Source of the DNA: Candidatus Obscuribacterales bacterium
GTDB lineage: Bacteria; Cyanobacteriota; Vampirovibrionia; Obscuribacterales; Obscuribacteraceae
DNA: 64,000 bases
Assembly (NCBI GenBank): GCA_019746975.1
Contig: JAIERK010000050.1
Coordinates: 62,001 to 126,000 of the forward strand
Direction: 5' to 3'
Part shown: positions 8,220 through 19,575 of the stretch, piece after piece
Layout: each line of letters starts with the position of its first letter
How positions within the stretch are numbered: position 1 is the stretch's first letter
Translations under genes and position numbers: made by a program
Notes under the pieces: generated by a model
The model's database searches: none
What the model was told of the DNA's origin: nothing
What the model saw: the letters and a program-made list of their open reading frames with translations, nothing else

Positions 8220-9929
8220 CTATCTGCTTTTCGAACTTATCCACCAACGCCAGAGGTTATTACTTGGCTTCTTGGTGTTACGAGAAAACGAAGAAGTCGT
8301 CCTTGGCTCGGACTGTGAAGCATTGAATGAGTTAATGAGAACCACGCCACAGTGCGGTGGACCAACTCCCGTAATCCTAAAATGCGATGAATACTTCCTG
8401 TAAAGTAAGTATTCTTGAAAGTGAATGACATAGGCACGATCAAGACTGTTCGTCCATCTTGGCAGTGTGGACTTGACATAGATTAACGGACGCGACGTAT
8501 CAACCAGGCGACCAAGCGCCAGAGCGTATGGAAACGGATACCACGTCGGCTCAAGGTCTGCTATCACCGGATAATCCGGATGCTCATTGATAAGCTTGGC
8601 GACGGCGCTAATGGAGCAGCGAAATGGTTCGCGTTTATGGCTTCTGGAGAGGAATAGGTCTTCCTGTAACTCTACGACAAAAAGAAAGATAAGGACGATC
8701 GTTGCAATGGCACGGCGGAACACGCCTCCGCCTTGCCACAAGCGCCATAAGAAGTAGGACGCCGGAATTATAGCGATCATCGGTATCGGCAAAAAATAAC
8801 GCACTAGTGTCGATCTTCGCCCGCCAAAAAGATAGTCTGGCAGCCAAAATAGGGTCGCAAAGACAAGGACGATTGATAATAGGAAGCCGAATTGCCAACG
8901 AGCTCGCACAATCATTAAGGCCATTGAGATCAATAAGCATGCCAGGATGGCGATATGACAATAGAACAAATCATCAAAAACGTGTCTTTCCCGAAACTGG
9001 AAACTGAACTGAGGCCTATATGTCCAGGCGAACAGCCCTGAAAAGAGCCAGGCGTTGTTCAGGCAATACTGAGGAACTTTCATCTTAAGGTAACCGACAG
9101 CGAGGTTGGCTCGTTCGAATCCGCTTGCTAAGTTCATTAACAACGGCAAGAGAATCACAGACGATACCATCAGGCATAACAGGTGGACAATGCGCGGATT
9201 GATATCCGCCCGCCCGATGCGCTTCTGCCTGAGCCACTTAAAACCCAGAGAGGACAACGAGAAAAGCAAATGGGAGACAATTACTAAGAGGGTCAGGAAT
9301 GTGGAGTACACTCCGATTAAGATGCTCAAGAGATATATGGCCCAGCTCACTTTGCCACCAACTCGGAAGGCCCTCAGGAATGCAGCTGACGATAATGAGA
9401 AGATTAGAGTGAGAAATGAATACTCTCTAAGCTCTTGCGAATAGCAAACATGGAGCGGTGAAAGACACAACATTAAAGTCGCAAGATAGGCCGGACCAGG
9501 CTCTCGAAAGAGCTCGTATGTAAGCCAGAAAAATGCGGGCAGACAAAGCACTCCAAAGAGCACAGGCAGCAATCGCAGGACATAGATCTCATCGTCACCG
9601 AATACTTTTGCCCACACAAAAAGAGCCTGGTAAAAACCGGGCGTGTGCTCAGGGTGATCGTGAAGTACGACACGAGCAACCTTGGTAATAGAGCGCCCGC
9701 TTTTTTGATACTTATCAATCAATGCCTGCCAGTTAAGCGGCCCTTTGAGACTGGCTTCCGTAACGTGCTTCGCCGCGTCGCCAAAGTAATGGCCGGAGAT
9801 ATGCATGAGTGTGAAAGTTTCGTCATACCAGAGCAGCACACGGTCGATCGCATAGGTTCGAACCGCGGACCCTATGAACATTGCCAGAACAAGGAAAACA
9901 AGAATCATCTTGTTCTTAGACATTTTCAA
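8220..9929 (-). CDS. GT39/ArnT-like polyprenyl-phosphate glycosyltransferase (GT-C fold)
   Basis: A 569-aa integral membrane protein with about a dozen hydrophobic segments. It opens with a transmembrane helix followed by the acidic motif LLWYDETFTLM (about residues 33-43), the catalytic-Asp loop of GT-C enzymes of the GT39/GT83 type. The C-terminal extension is soluble and periplasmic-like. Such enzymes transfer sugars from polyprenyl phosphates to proteins, lipids or glycans outside the membrane. The reading frame can start at TTG 9929 or ATG 9923; GAAGGG lies just upstream. It stands alone, with an IS remnant downstream and lipoprotein genes upstream, so the acceptor is unknown. Confidence 0.75.
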   Translation of the reverse strand: MKMSKNKMILVFLVLAMFIGSAVRTYAIDRVLLWYDETFTLMHISGHYFGDAAKHVTEASLKGPLNWQALIDKYQKSGRSITKVARVVLHDHPEHTPGFYQALFVWAKVFGDDEIYVLRLLPVLFGVLCLPAFFWLTYELFREPGPAYLATLMLCLSPLHVCYSQELREYSFLTLIFSLSSAAFLRAFRVGGKVSWAIYLLSILIGVYSTFLTLLVIVSHLLFSLSSLGFKWLRQKRIGRADINPRIVHLLCLMVSSVILLPLLMNLASGFERANLAVGYLKMKVPQYCLNNAWLFSGLFAWTYRPQFSFQFRERHVFDDLFYCHIAILACLLISMALMIVRARWQFGFLLSIVLVFATLFWLPDYLFGGRRSTLVRYFLPIPMIAIIPASYFLWRLWQGGGVFRRAIATIVLIFLFVVELQEDLFLSRSHKREPFRCSISAVAKLINEHPDYPVIADLEPTWYPFPYALALGRLVDTSRPLIYVKSTLPRWTNSLDRAYVIHFQEYLLYRKYSSHFRITGVGPPHCGVVLINSFNASQSEPRTTSSFSRNTKKPSNNLWRWWISSKSR

Positions 9930-10216
9930 TCATGCCCTTCAAGTTCCTCCTTAGATTTTTCACCCAACTGTGAAATCGGCCTCCTCTGCGCGGAACGCTT
10001 TTAAGGACTCATATTTAACTTTTTGAAGCAATCAATCTAATTACTTTGACAGTGCACCGTAGATGGTTCTCCTAAGAACCTCTTGCGGCTCGTCGCCCGT
10101 GGTAGTAAACAAATCAACGGTTTGTTGGATTAAATCGAATCTCCAGATAGGGGACGTCAGGGCACTACGCGCATCTCAAGGCACGGAAATTTATTTCGCT
10201 TGACCACTAACAGTTG

Positions 10217-10789
10217 TCAATCTTTGAGGGCTAATGACTTGAAGAACTCGGTTGACTCTGGACCGTCTATGCGGGCTTGAGGAGCTTTCGCAAAAAGGGC
10301 GTAGCAGGTCTTAGTTTTGTCGTTGAAAAACTGCTGCATTTTGAATGAGTACTTTCCGTCTGCAGTTGTCCCGGAGACCTCGAATCCCTCGAATCCACCC
10401 GGTACAGACTTCTTCACACGAGCCGTCTCCTTCAAATTGTCTCTTTTGACGGCGGCGGTGCAGCTGTCTGCCATAACTGTTTCGTCCGTAGGTTTCACTC
10501 TTGGCCAGGCCCCAACAGTCAGGACCATCGAGGGATCTGACCATTGGAAGGATTCGATATGCTTATCGAATACCGTTCTCTTAGGCGGTCGCGGAAGAGA
10601 AATTTTGTATTTTCCATAATTACTTGACAACATTCGTGTGCCCTGGTCGTAGTTCCAGTCGTAACGTGGATCTTTCACTTCTTTCGGCGGCAGTTCGGTA
10701 TCGTCGTCTTCTTCATCCGAACCGCCACCCGTGCATCCTGTCACCAGGAGGCAAGCAATTAGCGTCAATCTCATCATCCAAGGCTTCAT
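10217..10789 (-). CDS. Lipoprotein, paralogue of the 12.9-kb gene
   Basis: The start is placed at the Met preceded by GGAGAATAATT. The product is a 190-aa lipoprotein: a basic, hydrophobic leader ending in the lipobox LLVTGC, then a Gly/Asp/Glu-rich linker, then a domain beginning YDWNYDQGTRML. That domain is closely matched by the protein encoded at 12889-13470; both share VKRDNL, PGGFEGFEV-like, FKMQQFF and DGPEST blocks and a paired-Cys pattern (SCTAAVK and KTCYALF). I know no family for it. It is probably an extracytoplasmic protein of a lineage-specific family. The upstream region is also duplicated ahead of a decayed third copy at 13.6-13.8 kb. Confidence 0.75.
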   Translation of the reverse strand: MKPWMMRLTLIACLLVTGCTGGGSDEEDDDTELPPKEVKDPRYDWNYDQGTRMLSSNYGKYKISLPRPPKRTVFDKHIESFQWSDPSMVLTVGAWPRVKPTDETVMADSCTAAVKRDNLKETARVKKSVPGGFEGFEVSGTTADGKYSFKMQQFFNDKTKTCYALFAKAPQARIDGPESTEFFKSLALKD

Positions 10790-11107
10790 AATTATTCTCC
10801 CGCGCGATTGAATGTGAATATCCTTCTCATTAGATGATAGATTACCAAACAATCAAGGATATGACCCGATTAAGTTGCGTTTGACATTCATAATGTACCA
10901 CGCTACCGCCAATTGCATCGGTTACCCTAGGGTCGCCGATGGTGTCACGATCGGAAGTTGGCTCACCATGAGAGTTGAGCTATTCTCATATCGATAGCCT
11001 ATAGCGTTCAGCAGGTCTCAACACTATTCTTCACTTTGATAAGACTATCGACAAGGCGCTACACAAATCTAATTTAAGCAGTTCTTGAGAAGCTTGAAGT
11101 GACATTC
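10790..11107. other. Intergenic region with duplicated upstream sequence
   Basis: No gene seen. The part nearest the lipoprotein start (about 10790-10895) is similar to sequence around 13717-13830, which precedes the decayed third copy. The shared sequence includes TGTGAATAT and TAGATGATA-like blocks. This shows that the duplication carried the leader or promoter region. Confidence 0.45.
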
Positions 11108-12727
11108 TCAATGCTGGGTCGGATCCCAATCTAATGGAAATTCATTGGTCGGAAGCTCTTGACCCATTAAGTGGTTCAAACCATCGTCGTGGTGACTTTT
11201 GTCAGGCAAGAACTTATAGTCCGCACCGAAATATCGGTTGAGAATGAGCCTGAATGAGTTGACCGGCGATATGGTGCTCCACGGGGCGATATCACGTCCT
11301 CCTGGAGGGAGGTAGTAGGCATTGAATATAGGCAAAGTATATTCGTGATGCTCACGAGTGCCCGCCTTGAACCAGGGTCCATGGTCACCTTGAATGACTA
11401 TGATTGGGCGTCTCTTTGATTTCAGAAGCTTTTTGATCGCCGAGAGCATTAACTTCCGAGTGAATATCATCTGTCGGACATAGTCCTGCGTCGTAAAATA
11501 ATCCGGCTTTTGCTGGTACGGCACTTTGGTTGGTTTCCCTTTTGCCGTGAAGAGCAGCGGCCAATGCGGCAACATGCAGTGAATCAAAACGAACTTTGGA
11601 CCGTCAATTTTCTTGATTCCATCGAGTTGCTGCACGAAAGTTACGCGCTTGAGACGAGCCAGATAATTTCTTGGATCGAGTTCGACTGGCAAAGTGGCAC
11701 AAACAGTGTTCGTCAAAATCATCAGTGTGGTGGCATCGCCCATCCCCGATGGAATGTTGATTTCAGCACAGGGATTCCAGTTAGTCGGTTCGCATCCGGA
11801 TGAATAGTTGACGAATTTGTATCCTGCCCTCCGGAGGTAGTGAACCAAGCGGTTGTCTCTTATCAACTTTCCACAAACTCTTAGCTGCGGATTTTCTCGT
11901 TCGTCAATGGCGCATCTGCGATAAGCGGTGGAGACATCATCCAGTAGCATCATATTGAGCGAAGATGCCAGCGAGGGACGAGTGTGTTCGTAGTTGGTAT
12001 GAGAATTGACAGCGACATAAAATCCCAGGTCCCTCAGGGTATCTTGAAAGCTGTGGTCTTCTACTCCGGTGAGCAATGTCATCACATCGTCCCCACACAT
12101 CATGTCGAAAATGATGTAGTAGATATCCGGAGGATCGTCAGGTACGACCACCGGAACTCGGCGATCGTCGACCTTACTGAGGGTAAGGATCCTTTGGGCC
12201 GATTTATTGATTTGTGCCTGGATTCTTACGAAATGGAAGGCATTGTAAGCAAAAAGCCCGAAGGAAACGAGTGTCAGAGCTAAAGCCAGATCCCGATGGA
12301 ACTGCTTTACACGCGACAGGTACCACAGGAGAGCGCCCAAGATGCACCAATAAAGCACCGGAACAAGCCAGCCTGGTGAATAATAATCAGCGCCTCCGAG
12401 CGTGGCAAGCACAGGCAGCTTCTCCACAACTAGGTCTCTGAAACCACCATAGCCGAAGAACCACACAACTACTGCCGAAGTGCAGATACCAGCCTTCACG
12501 CTATCTCTCGTGAGACGATAGAACAGTCCTTGCAAAAGGGCAGTCGACAAGATCGCGCCTGGAACCAGACACCACAACACGTCGCCAAAAACATCCCACG
12601 CACACTCATGTACTGCAAGAAAAATCGGCCAAAGCGCAAAGAAACATGGATGCAGTACAGATATCAAAAAATTCAGCCTGGACAAAGTATTCGCTGACAA
12701 TTGGAGCCGTTTCATCGTACGTAGCAT
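11108..12727 (-). CDS. Membrane-anchored sulfatase/alkaline-phosphatase superfamily protein
   Basis: A 539-aa protein with several N-terminal transmembrane helices (about residues 15-170) and an extracytoplasmic sulfatase-fold domain. Visible motifs are DIYYIIFDMMCGDD (about 203-216, first metal ligand), HTRPSLASSLNM (about 247-258, nucleophile region), IHCMLPHWP, and VIQGDHGPW (second metal site). The architecture resembles LtaS-like and phosphoethanolamine/phosphoglycerol transferases and uncharacterised sulfatase-like membrane proteins. A role in modifying or hydrolysing surface polymers fits the neighbourhood. The substrate is unknown. It lies between two paralogous lipoprotein genes on the same strand. 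Confidence 0.7.
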   Translation of the reverse strand: MLRTMKRLQLSANTLSRLNFLISVLHPCFFALWPIFLAVHECAWDVFGDVLWCLVPGAILSTALLQGLFYRLTRDSVKAGICTSAVVVWFFGYGGFRDLVVEKLPVLATLGGADYYSPGWLVPVLYWCILGALLWYLSRVKQFHRDLALALTLVSFGLFAYNAFHFVRIQAQINKSAQRILTLSKVDDRRVPVVVPDDPPDIYYIIFDMMCGDDVMTLLTGVEDHSFQDTLRDLGFYVAVNSHTNYEHTRPSLASSLNMMLLDDVSTAYRRCAIDERENPQLRVCGKLIRDNRLVHYLRRAGYKFVNYSSGCEPTNWNPCAEINIPSGMGDATTLMILTNTVCATLPVELDPRNYLARLKRVTFVQQLDGIKKIDGPKFVLIHCMLPHWPLLFTAKGKPTKVPYQQKPDYFTTQDYVRQMIFTRKLMLSAIKKLLKSKRRPIIVIQGDHGPWFKAGTREHHEYTLPIFNAYYLPPGGRDIAPWSTISPVNSFRLILNRYFGADYKFLPDKSHHDDGLNHLMGQELPTNEFPLDWDPTQH

Positions 12728-12888
12728 CTCGCGATCTCTCGGCTAACTGGTTCGCTCGCTTTCATCACCCGTGTGTGCGAACAAAAAGGGACTGTTGAAT
12801 GAACCCGCGTAATCTGCGCTCAAAGATACCAGGACACCAATTATGACTCATCTCCAACTTCGGCTGAACATCCGGAGAGGAGAGCAGT

Positions 12889-13470
12889 CTACTCATCACC
12901 ATCATATCGAAGTGATGAGAAGAATTGCGTGGATTCAGGTCCATCTAGACGATCCTTTGAACCTTTAGCCAGCAGAAAATAACAAGTTTTGGTCTTGGTA
13001 TTGAAAAACTGCTGCATCTTGAAATTATGCTTCCCATCAGAGGTCGTGCCGAGCACTTCATACCCTCTGAAACCACCTGGCACAATCTTCAGCTCCCTGG
13101 ACAACTCATTCAGGTTGTCTCGTTTGACCGAATTAGTGCAACTTTCTTCCATCACCGAATCTGGTGTGTCAAGTGCTCTCGGCCAGGTGGACAAAACCAG
13201 CGCCATCGTCGAATCTGCCCAGGAGAAGACCTCCGTTCCATCTGCGCTCATGTCTCTTTTCGGTTGTGCTGGGAAGGCTATCTTGTATCGCCCTTTCGAA
13301 TTCGAAAGTGTCTTCGTCTGCCAATTGTAGTCCCAGTTGACGCTCGTCACTCTACCCACACCCGACGAGGATGACGACCGATCTTCGTCCTCTAACGGAT
13401 CGCGCTCGGCGCAACCTGTAGTCGTGAACAGACAGATAATCAGCGTGACTCCCAGTAGCCGACTCATCAT
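12889..13470 (-). CDS. Lipoprotein, paralogue of the 10.2-kb gene
   Basis: The start is the Met of MMSRLLG, preceded by GGAGAAAAGTA. The product has 193 aa with a leader ending in the lipobox FTTTGC, a Ser/Asp/Glu-rich linker, and the same domain as the 10217-10789 protein (NWDYNWQTKTLS, VKRDNLNEL, PGGFRGYEV, FKMQQFF, DGPESTQFF). Both copies keep the two Cys of the domain. Placed around the sulfatase-like gene, the two lipoproteins may be envelope partners of that enzyme, but nothing proves this. Family unknown to me. Confidence 0.72.
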   Translation of the reverse strand: MMSRLLGVTLIICLFTTTGCAERDPLEDEDRSSSSSGVGRVTSVNWDYNWQTKTLSNSKGRYKIAFPAQPKRDMSADGTEVFSWADSTMALVLSTWPRALDTPDSVMEESCTNSVKRDNLNELSRELKIVPGGFRGYEVLGTTSDGKHNFKMQQFFNTKTKTCYFLLAKGSKDRLDGPESTQFFSSLRYDGDE

Positions 13471-13618
13471 TACTTTTCTCCTGATACAACGATTCAAACT
13501 AGAGTTTCGGAACAAAAGAGTTTCTTAGAGTCCGATTATAAGGTACTCTCCCAGAGGCGTTCCGAACAACAATCGCAAGGGATGCGGTTCGATTAGCTCT
13601 GGTGACAGTTGTTTATCT

Positions 13619-13816
13619 TAGCCGTTCGGTATCGTCGTCCACCCGATCGCTTACGATACAACCTGCCACCGGGGAGGCTATTAACAACGTCAATCCGACA
13701 TACGTGGCTTCAACATGTTTTCTCCCCGCGCTTGGCTGTGAATATTCTTCCCCATAAGATGATACGTTATCAAAGATTGGAATATTCGACCCAATGAAGA
13801 TATTTCTGACATTCAC
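13619..13816 (-). pseudogene. Decayed 5' fragment of a third lipoprotein copy with its leader region
   Basis: On the minus strand an ATG at 13716 starts MLKPRMSD and stops. A frame change restores GLTLLIASPVAGC and then SDRVDDDTERLR. This parallels the 10.2-kb copy: MKPWMM, then RLTLIACLLVTGC, then SDEEDDDTELPP. The upstream 100 bases also align with those of the 10.2-kb copy (TGTGAATATTC and AAGATGATA blocks). The rest of the gene is absent. It is a truncated, frameshifted duplicate. Confidence 0.65.
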
Positions 13817-13958
13817 TAAGCGAAATCCAACTTCACTCCAAGCTCACACCGACAGGAAAATTATCCGACTCGCGCCCACACTGACAACGCTCCGCCGGCT
13901 CCGACCTCGCTTGGTAATAATCTGCGCCTGTTGTAGCATTTAGAGATGGAGCACTGAT

Positions 13959-15676
13959 TTGAAAATGAGCACGTCGCGACAACTTTGCGCCCACTATCCG
14001 ATAACCATCGTAGTTCTTATTGGCGCAGTCCTTTTGATTGAAATACTGGTGCAGCTTCTCCAGTACCCGAACTTTATCAACCCTGACTGTTCCTATCAGC
14101 TCATCACGGCAAAACAAATTTTGGATGGTGGTAATCCAATCAAAGATTTTGTCTTTACCAGCCAGCCCATCTGGTTTTATCTCAACACAGTGATCTGGTG
14201 CATCTCGACTGTCTGCCATGTATCGATTCAAACAACATGGATATACTCGAATTGGCTGATCATTACCTTAACAGCGGTAATGACCGGCATTGTTGTAAGA
14301 CGAGCACGGACCGATCGTGAGAATGATTGGCTGGCGTTAGGTTGCATGTTTTCCAGCTTCCTTCTGCTTCACTTGAGCATGGTCTTTCATGTCGGTCAAA
14401 AAGAACTTCTGTTCATGTCCGGCTACTTTCCATTGTTCCTCATGCGTTGGCAACGATGGCAAGGGCATTCTCAATCTCCGCTCCCAGCGATAGCCGGCGC
14501 GATTTTCTGCACAATCATTGCGTTCGTCGAGCCGATTCTTTTGGCCATCCCGCTGTCCGTCGAAATCGGCTTCTTCTGCGCCTGGTCGCGAATTCAAGGA
14601 GACGGGGAGTCTTCCAGAATAGGAGCGCTCAAGCGAGTTTTCCAGACACCCGAAATGTCCACCATCGGCATAACCACTGCAATACTGCTGCTCTGCTCGC
14701 TCATAATTCCTAGCCAACAGGAATACTATTTTCGATGGGTTCCACTTTTAATCGAAGGTCATCAAGTCTACTTTCACAACTGGAATCGTTTGCTCTGGCT
14801 CGCTTCCAGCGACGGCGACATAGTGGGCAGTCGCTTACTCGTTGTTTTGATCTGCCTGACCGCTTTCGTTATCAGAGGCAAATGCTCGTTTTTCATTCCT
14901 CTTTTGTTCTGGACGAGTAGTGCCTGGCTGATATACATACTAGATGGATCCGGCGACGCCCATCGTACAATCCCATTCGTATTCGGCTTTTTCCTGATTG
15001 CCGGTATCGAATGCATGCTTCTATCAAAGTGGTTTCTGTCGAAAATCGTTTCGAACAAATGGATTTCGACACTGTCGAAGTCCGGAACAAACCGTTTTTG
15101 GCTGTCCGATCTGCAAAGTCGATCGCTGCTCGTTTTGACGCTCTTCGGTGTGATCCTACTGCCGGTTCTTCCTATCCTTATTCGCGACAGTATGGTCACC
15201 ACCAAAGTCACCAACCCGCTCGATAAAGTGGTGAGTGGCTCGACGGCACCCGGGGACCCCGTTTTAATCTTAGGGACCAAATCAACCAGCTCGTGTCCGA
15301 CGCTACTCAACTTGAATCGAAAACCTGGCTCGCGCTTTGCCTGGTCGTTCGCACTCGATATGGCATCGTATGCGAAACTAAACTCGAAGTCAAAATACAA
15401 CTGGGCGTTGGAGCAATCCAAGATAGTCAACGAGCTCGTGGAAGACATCGGGCGACTCCGTCCAAAGCTTATCGCCATCGAAGCTTCACCGTCCACGACG
15501 AGCCGCCTGAGCGGCTCTCTATATCAACGCCTTGCCGAGCAAAGTGTGTTTGTAAAAGCATTGAGTAACTACAGCCCAGCAGGCATACGCAATGGCTACG
15601 CTGTCTGGCTTCTTCGAAGCAAAGACATTTCGCGAGCCGCCCCGACGTCTTTTCTTCCAGGACTCAGCCCAATTCA

Positions 15677-15680
<4 letters not shown>
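13959..15680 (+). CDS. Polytopic membrane protein, probable GT-C-like glycosyltransferase
   Basis: A 573-aa protein. A first transmembrane helix leads into a loop NPDCSYQLITAKQILDGG, then KDFVFTSQPIWFYLN, followed by many hydrophobic helices and a soluble C-terminal domain of about 150 residues. The acidic first loop after helix 1 is the layout of GT-C polyprenyl-phosphate-sugar transferases, but the catalytic Asp is not certain. The TTG at 13959 is chosen because GGAG sits seven bases ahead; the ATG two codons later is possible. The stop overlaps the next gene's GTG start, indicating an operon with the TPR/polyQ protein. The substrate cannot be named. Confidence 0.6.
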
Positions 15681-16882
<1,202 letters not shown>

Positions 16883-16959
16883 TATCAGAGGTGTCAGAGG
16901 AAAGTGACCATTTATCTGAACCTTGAAGAACCGCGAGCATTTATCAAGGTTCAGAAGTC

Positions 16960-19575
16960 ATGCATGTGGGAATTGTATATACTTGCAGCAAAAAGGTTCT
17001 GGAGTTAGTGGCGGAGAAGGCAGAGTACAGATCTCAACTGGATGGCTTGCGCGCATTCGCAGCCCTGGCTGTGTTTTGTTTTAGCTGCGCTAGCATCACA
17101 GGAAATGTTGGAGAACAACCTGGACTGGCGCTGTTAGGCTATTTTGGAGCGCAACTTTTTTACACCCTGAGCGGTTTTCTCATCGCTCGAAATCTGATTT
17201 TGAGCGATTCAGGACATTTTTCGCATGACCTCAAGTCGTTTTACGCAAGACGATTTCTAAGAATCGCACCGCTCTATTACCTAATACTCGCCGGGATTCA
17301 GATAGGAACTACACTCCCACAACCGCTCCTCTTTTACGCTTTTCTCGCAAACACTCCAGCATTGCCACTCACCGAACAGTCGCAAGTGCTCTATAACAGC
17401 CTCTCTACAATAAGCACGGAGATGCAGTTTTATTGCCTTATCCCGTTTGTTCTGATCGCAACTCCGTTAAAATTTCGAGTACCGCTACTATTTTTGACGC
17501 TGTTTTTGCTAAACGTCGGCCAATTCATATCGCAAATTTTTCTTCAAAACAGTAGTCCAATGACTGTCGTAGAGTCCGCACAATACCTGCTATGGGGATG
17601 TACAGCAGGTTACTTGTCATTGAATTGGGATAAACTGAAAGAGTCAAACGGTACATTTTTGCTTTTGATCGGAGTGGCGCTCAATCTGGGTTGGGTGTCG
17701 ATGGTTCTGTCGGAACAGTTCGCTCCAATCCATTGGAACTCTATTATGACTTTTGTTCGAGGAGTAGGCACGAGCTTACTTTTACTGGGAGTTTGGCTGA
17801 CAAAGGAAGACATACTCTTATCCGTCTTCTCGAACTCGATATCTGTTGCGTTGGGACGAGTCAGTTACGGCTTCTTCCTGTCTCATATATTCGTACTTTT
17901 GTACAGCGTCAGTCTGCCCGTCGAATACCGAATGGCTCTGAGTCTGCTGCTCGGACTGGCGCTGGCAATCTTGTCGTGGCGGTATCTCGAATTACCATTT
18001 CGCAGGCTTAAGCGCCGTGTCTTTCCGGTACCAACAGACGAGGCTCAGGTGCCTTCTCTGGCTTCTCTCACCGTGTCCTACGAAAGGAAGGATGAAGCAC
18101 CGAAGAAAGAAACATCCATTGGTTCCATACTCGAATCATCCATGTACGAATGGATTAAGGTCGCTAAGAGTTCTTACGATTCTGGAGAATATGAAGAGGC
18201 AAGAACGCGCTATTTACGCGCGGTTGATTTATTCAAAGACGATGATCCTGCTCCAGATATTCAGATAGATTGCCTCGAGCACTTGGTGGACGTCTGCCGG
18301 CGCTTGAATCGGGCGGAAGAATCGCTGGTATACGCCAGACAACGCGTCAAGGTTTCGATGAGTGGTGGCGGCGAGCCATACGTAGCGGCTCTTCTGGATC
18401 TGTCCAGAAGTCTTCATTCCGCTGGATATAAGGATCAAGCCAAGATCATTATGCTGGAGGCGTTAAGGGTCTCTAACGTAGCTCATGGACGCCCAATATC
18501 GGCCAAGACCTCGACCGTGTTCAACGAACTCTTTCCGCCAGCATCCGATGGAGAGATTCTGATTGAGACGGAAAAGGCACTGAAGCGGGTCCCGCACGCC
18601 CGACAAGAGCGCCTTGCTCAAACCATGGCTATTTTGGCGGCAATCACATTGTCCTTTGTTTCGTTTGGTGTCCAAACTCAGCAAAGTCCGGTCTTCACAA
18701 CGTCGAGTTTTGCTCCAGCGCGGGAATATTTATCAGTAGATGGACTTAAACAGGTGCGATTCGACAACGGCACAGCCGCCAGCATCTGGGACCGGGGGCA
18801 GACCTACTACGCTAATTACGAAACCTTTGGAATGATACCGTTCAACCTCATACAAGTACTACCTGGACTCGTCCGGAAAGACGCGCTCTTCTTTACCGTA
18901 GGGGATGACAGTATCGTAGGATCAGATGGCACTGTACTGTACAAGAGCGATGCGCCGGAACTTCGGCTGTACCAGGCGATGCTCAAAATTTCCTATTTCG
19001 TAAATTGGTACTACTCGAAGTACCAACACTACCCGACGAATTCGGACTGGTTGAAAGAGCGGGACATCTGGTACGAGAATCCGTTCACCCAATCGAAGCA
19101 ATACGCAGCCTATTCAGATTTCGATCCGACAGGAGAACCTTCTCAATCCCAGGCAGGAATGATTCGTTGCCGTTCTATTGGTACGGACGGCTTTCTCATA
19201 ACTGGTTATGGCAGAACCGGTCAGCGACTCAAGAGCGGAGAGGGCAGCCAGTTCTTCTCCTTTGAATTGAAGCGAGGGAAAAACCTTACCGAAGATTACG
19301 TCCACAGATTCGACGGCGACATTACAAATCCGAGACATGCTCAACAGCCTGTCTCCATCTATCTCGTGGACTCCTTTCAGATGAGGCATCTCCTCGCTGC
19401 TCTCAAGGCACTTCCACAATTGGTCTTGCCGCTCTGGTTTGCTTCTCTGGCAACTACTCTTCTGCTATTGCGGATGTTCCGACGGGAAGACGGAAGATTC
19501 CTTGCTTTGTCCGCGATGGTAATTCCGACGCTTCTACTGATACTCGTTGCGATTATGTCGCTTGGAGACAGGTAA
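16960..19575 (+). CDS. Acyltransferase-3 domain protein fused to TPR and C-terminal membrane region
   Basis: An 871-aa protein. Residues about 20-360 form an OafA/acyltransferase-3 domain: AEYRSQLDGLRAFAAL, QLFYTLSGFLIARNL, ARRFLRIAPLYY and about ten membrane helices. In OafA-like proteins a His follows ten residues after GLRA; here the equivalent position is Ser42 (AVFCFS). Residues about 395-520 are TPR-like. The rest holds a soluble domain with WYYSKYQHYPTNSDWL, resembling the Tyr/Pro segment of GspG-type pseudopilins, and then two or three membrane helices. The next gene, a BcsA-like synthase, starts immediately after the stop. It may sense or acylate that polymer, but the missing His questions its catalysis. 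Confidence 0.75.
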   Translation: MHVGIVYTCSKKVLELVAEKAEYRSQLDGLRAFAALAVFCFSCASITGNVGEQPGLALLGYFGAQLFYTLSGFLIARNLILSDSGHFSHDLKSFYARRFLRIAPLYYLILAGIQIGTTLPQPLLFYAFLANTPALPLTEQSQVLYNSLSTISTEMQFYCLIPFVLIATPLKFRVPLLFLTLFLLNVGQFISQIFLQNSSPMTVVESAQYLLWGCTAGYLSLNWDKLKESNGTFLLLIGVALNLGWVSMVLSEQFAPIHWNSIMTFVRGVGTSLLLLGVWLTKEDILLSVFSNSISVALGRVSYGFFLSHIFVLLYSVSLPVEYRMALSLLLGLALAILSWRYLELPFRRLKRRVFPVPTDEAQVPSLASLTVSYERKDEAPKKETSIGSILESSMYEWIKVAKSSYDSGEYEEARTRYLRAVDLFKDDDPAPDIQIDCLEHLVDVCRRLNRAEESLVYARQRVKVSMSGGGEPYVAALLDLSRSLHSAGYKDQAKIIMLEALRVSNVAHGRPISAKTSTVFNELFPPASDGEILIETEKALKRVPHARQERLAQTMAILAAITLSFVSFGVQTQQSPVFTTSSFAPAREYLSVDGLKQVRFDNGTAASIWDRGQTYYANYETFGMIPFNLIQVLPGLVRKDALFFTVGDDSIVGSDGTVLYKSDAPELRLYQAMLKISYFVNWYYSKYQHYPTNSDWLKERDIWYENPFTQSKQYAAYSDFDPTGEPSQSQAGMIRCRSIGTDGFLITGYGRTGQRLKSGEGSQFFSFELKRGKNLTEDYVHRFDGDITNPRHAQQPVSIYLVDSFQMRHLLAALKALPQLVLPLWFASLATTLLLLRMFRREDGRFLALSAMVIPTLLLILVAIMSLGDR

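Noticed and set aside
8149-8403. 84-codon plus-strand frame
   Set aside because: It overlaps the 3' end of the GT39-like gene in antisense and has no family resemblance.
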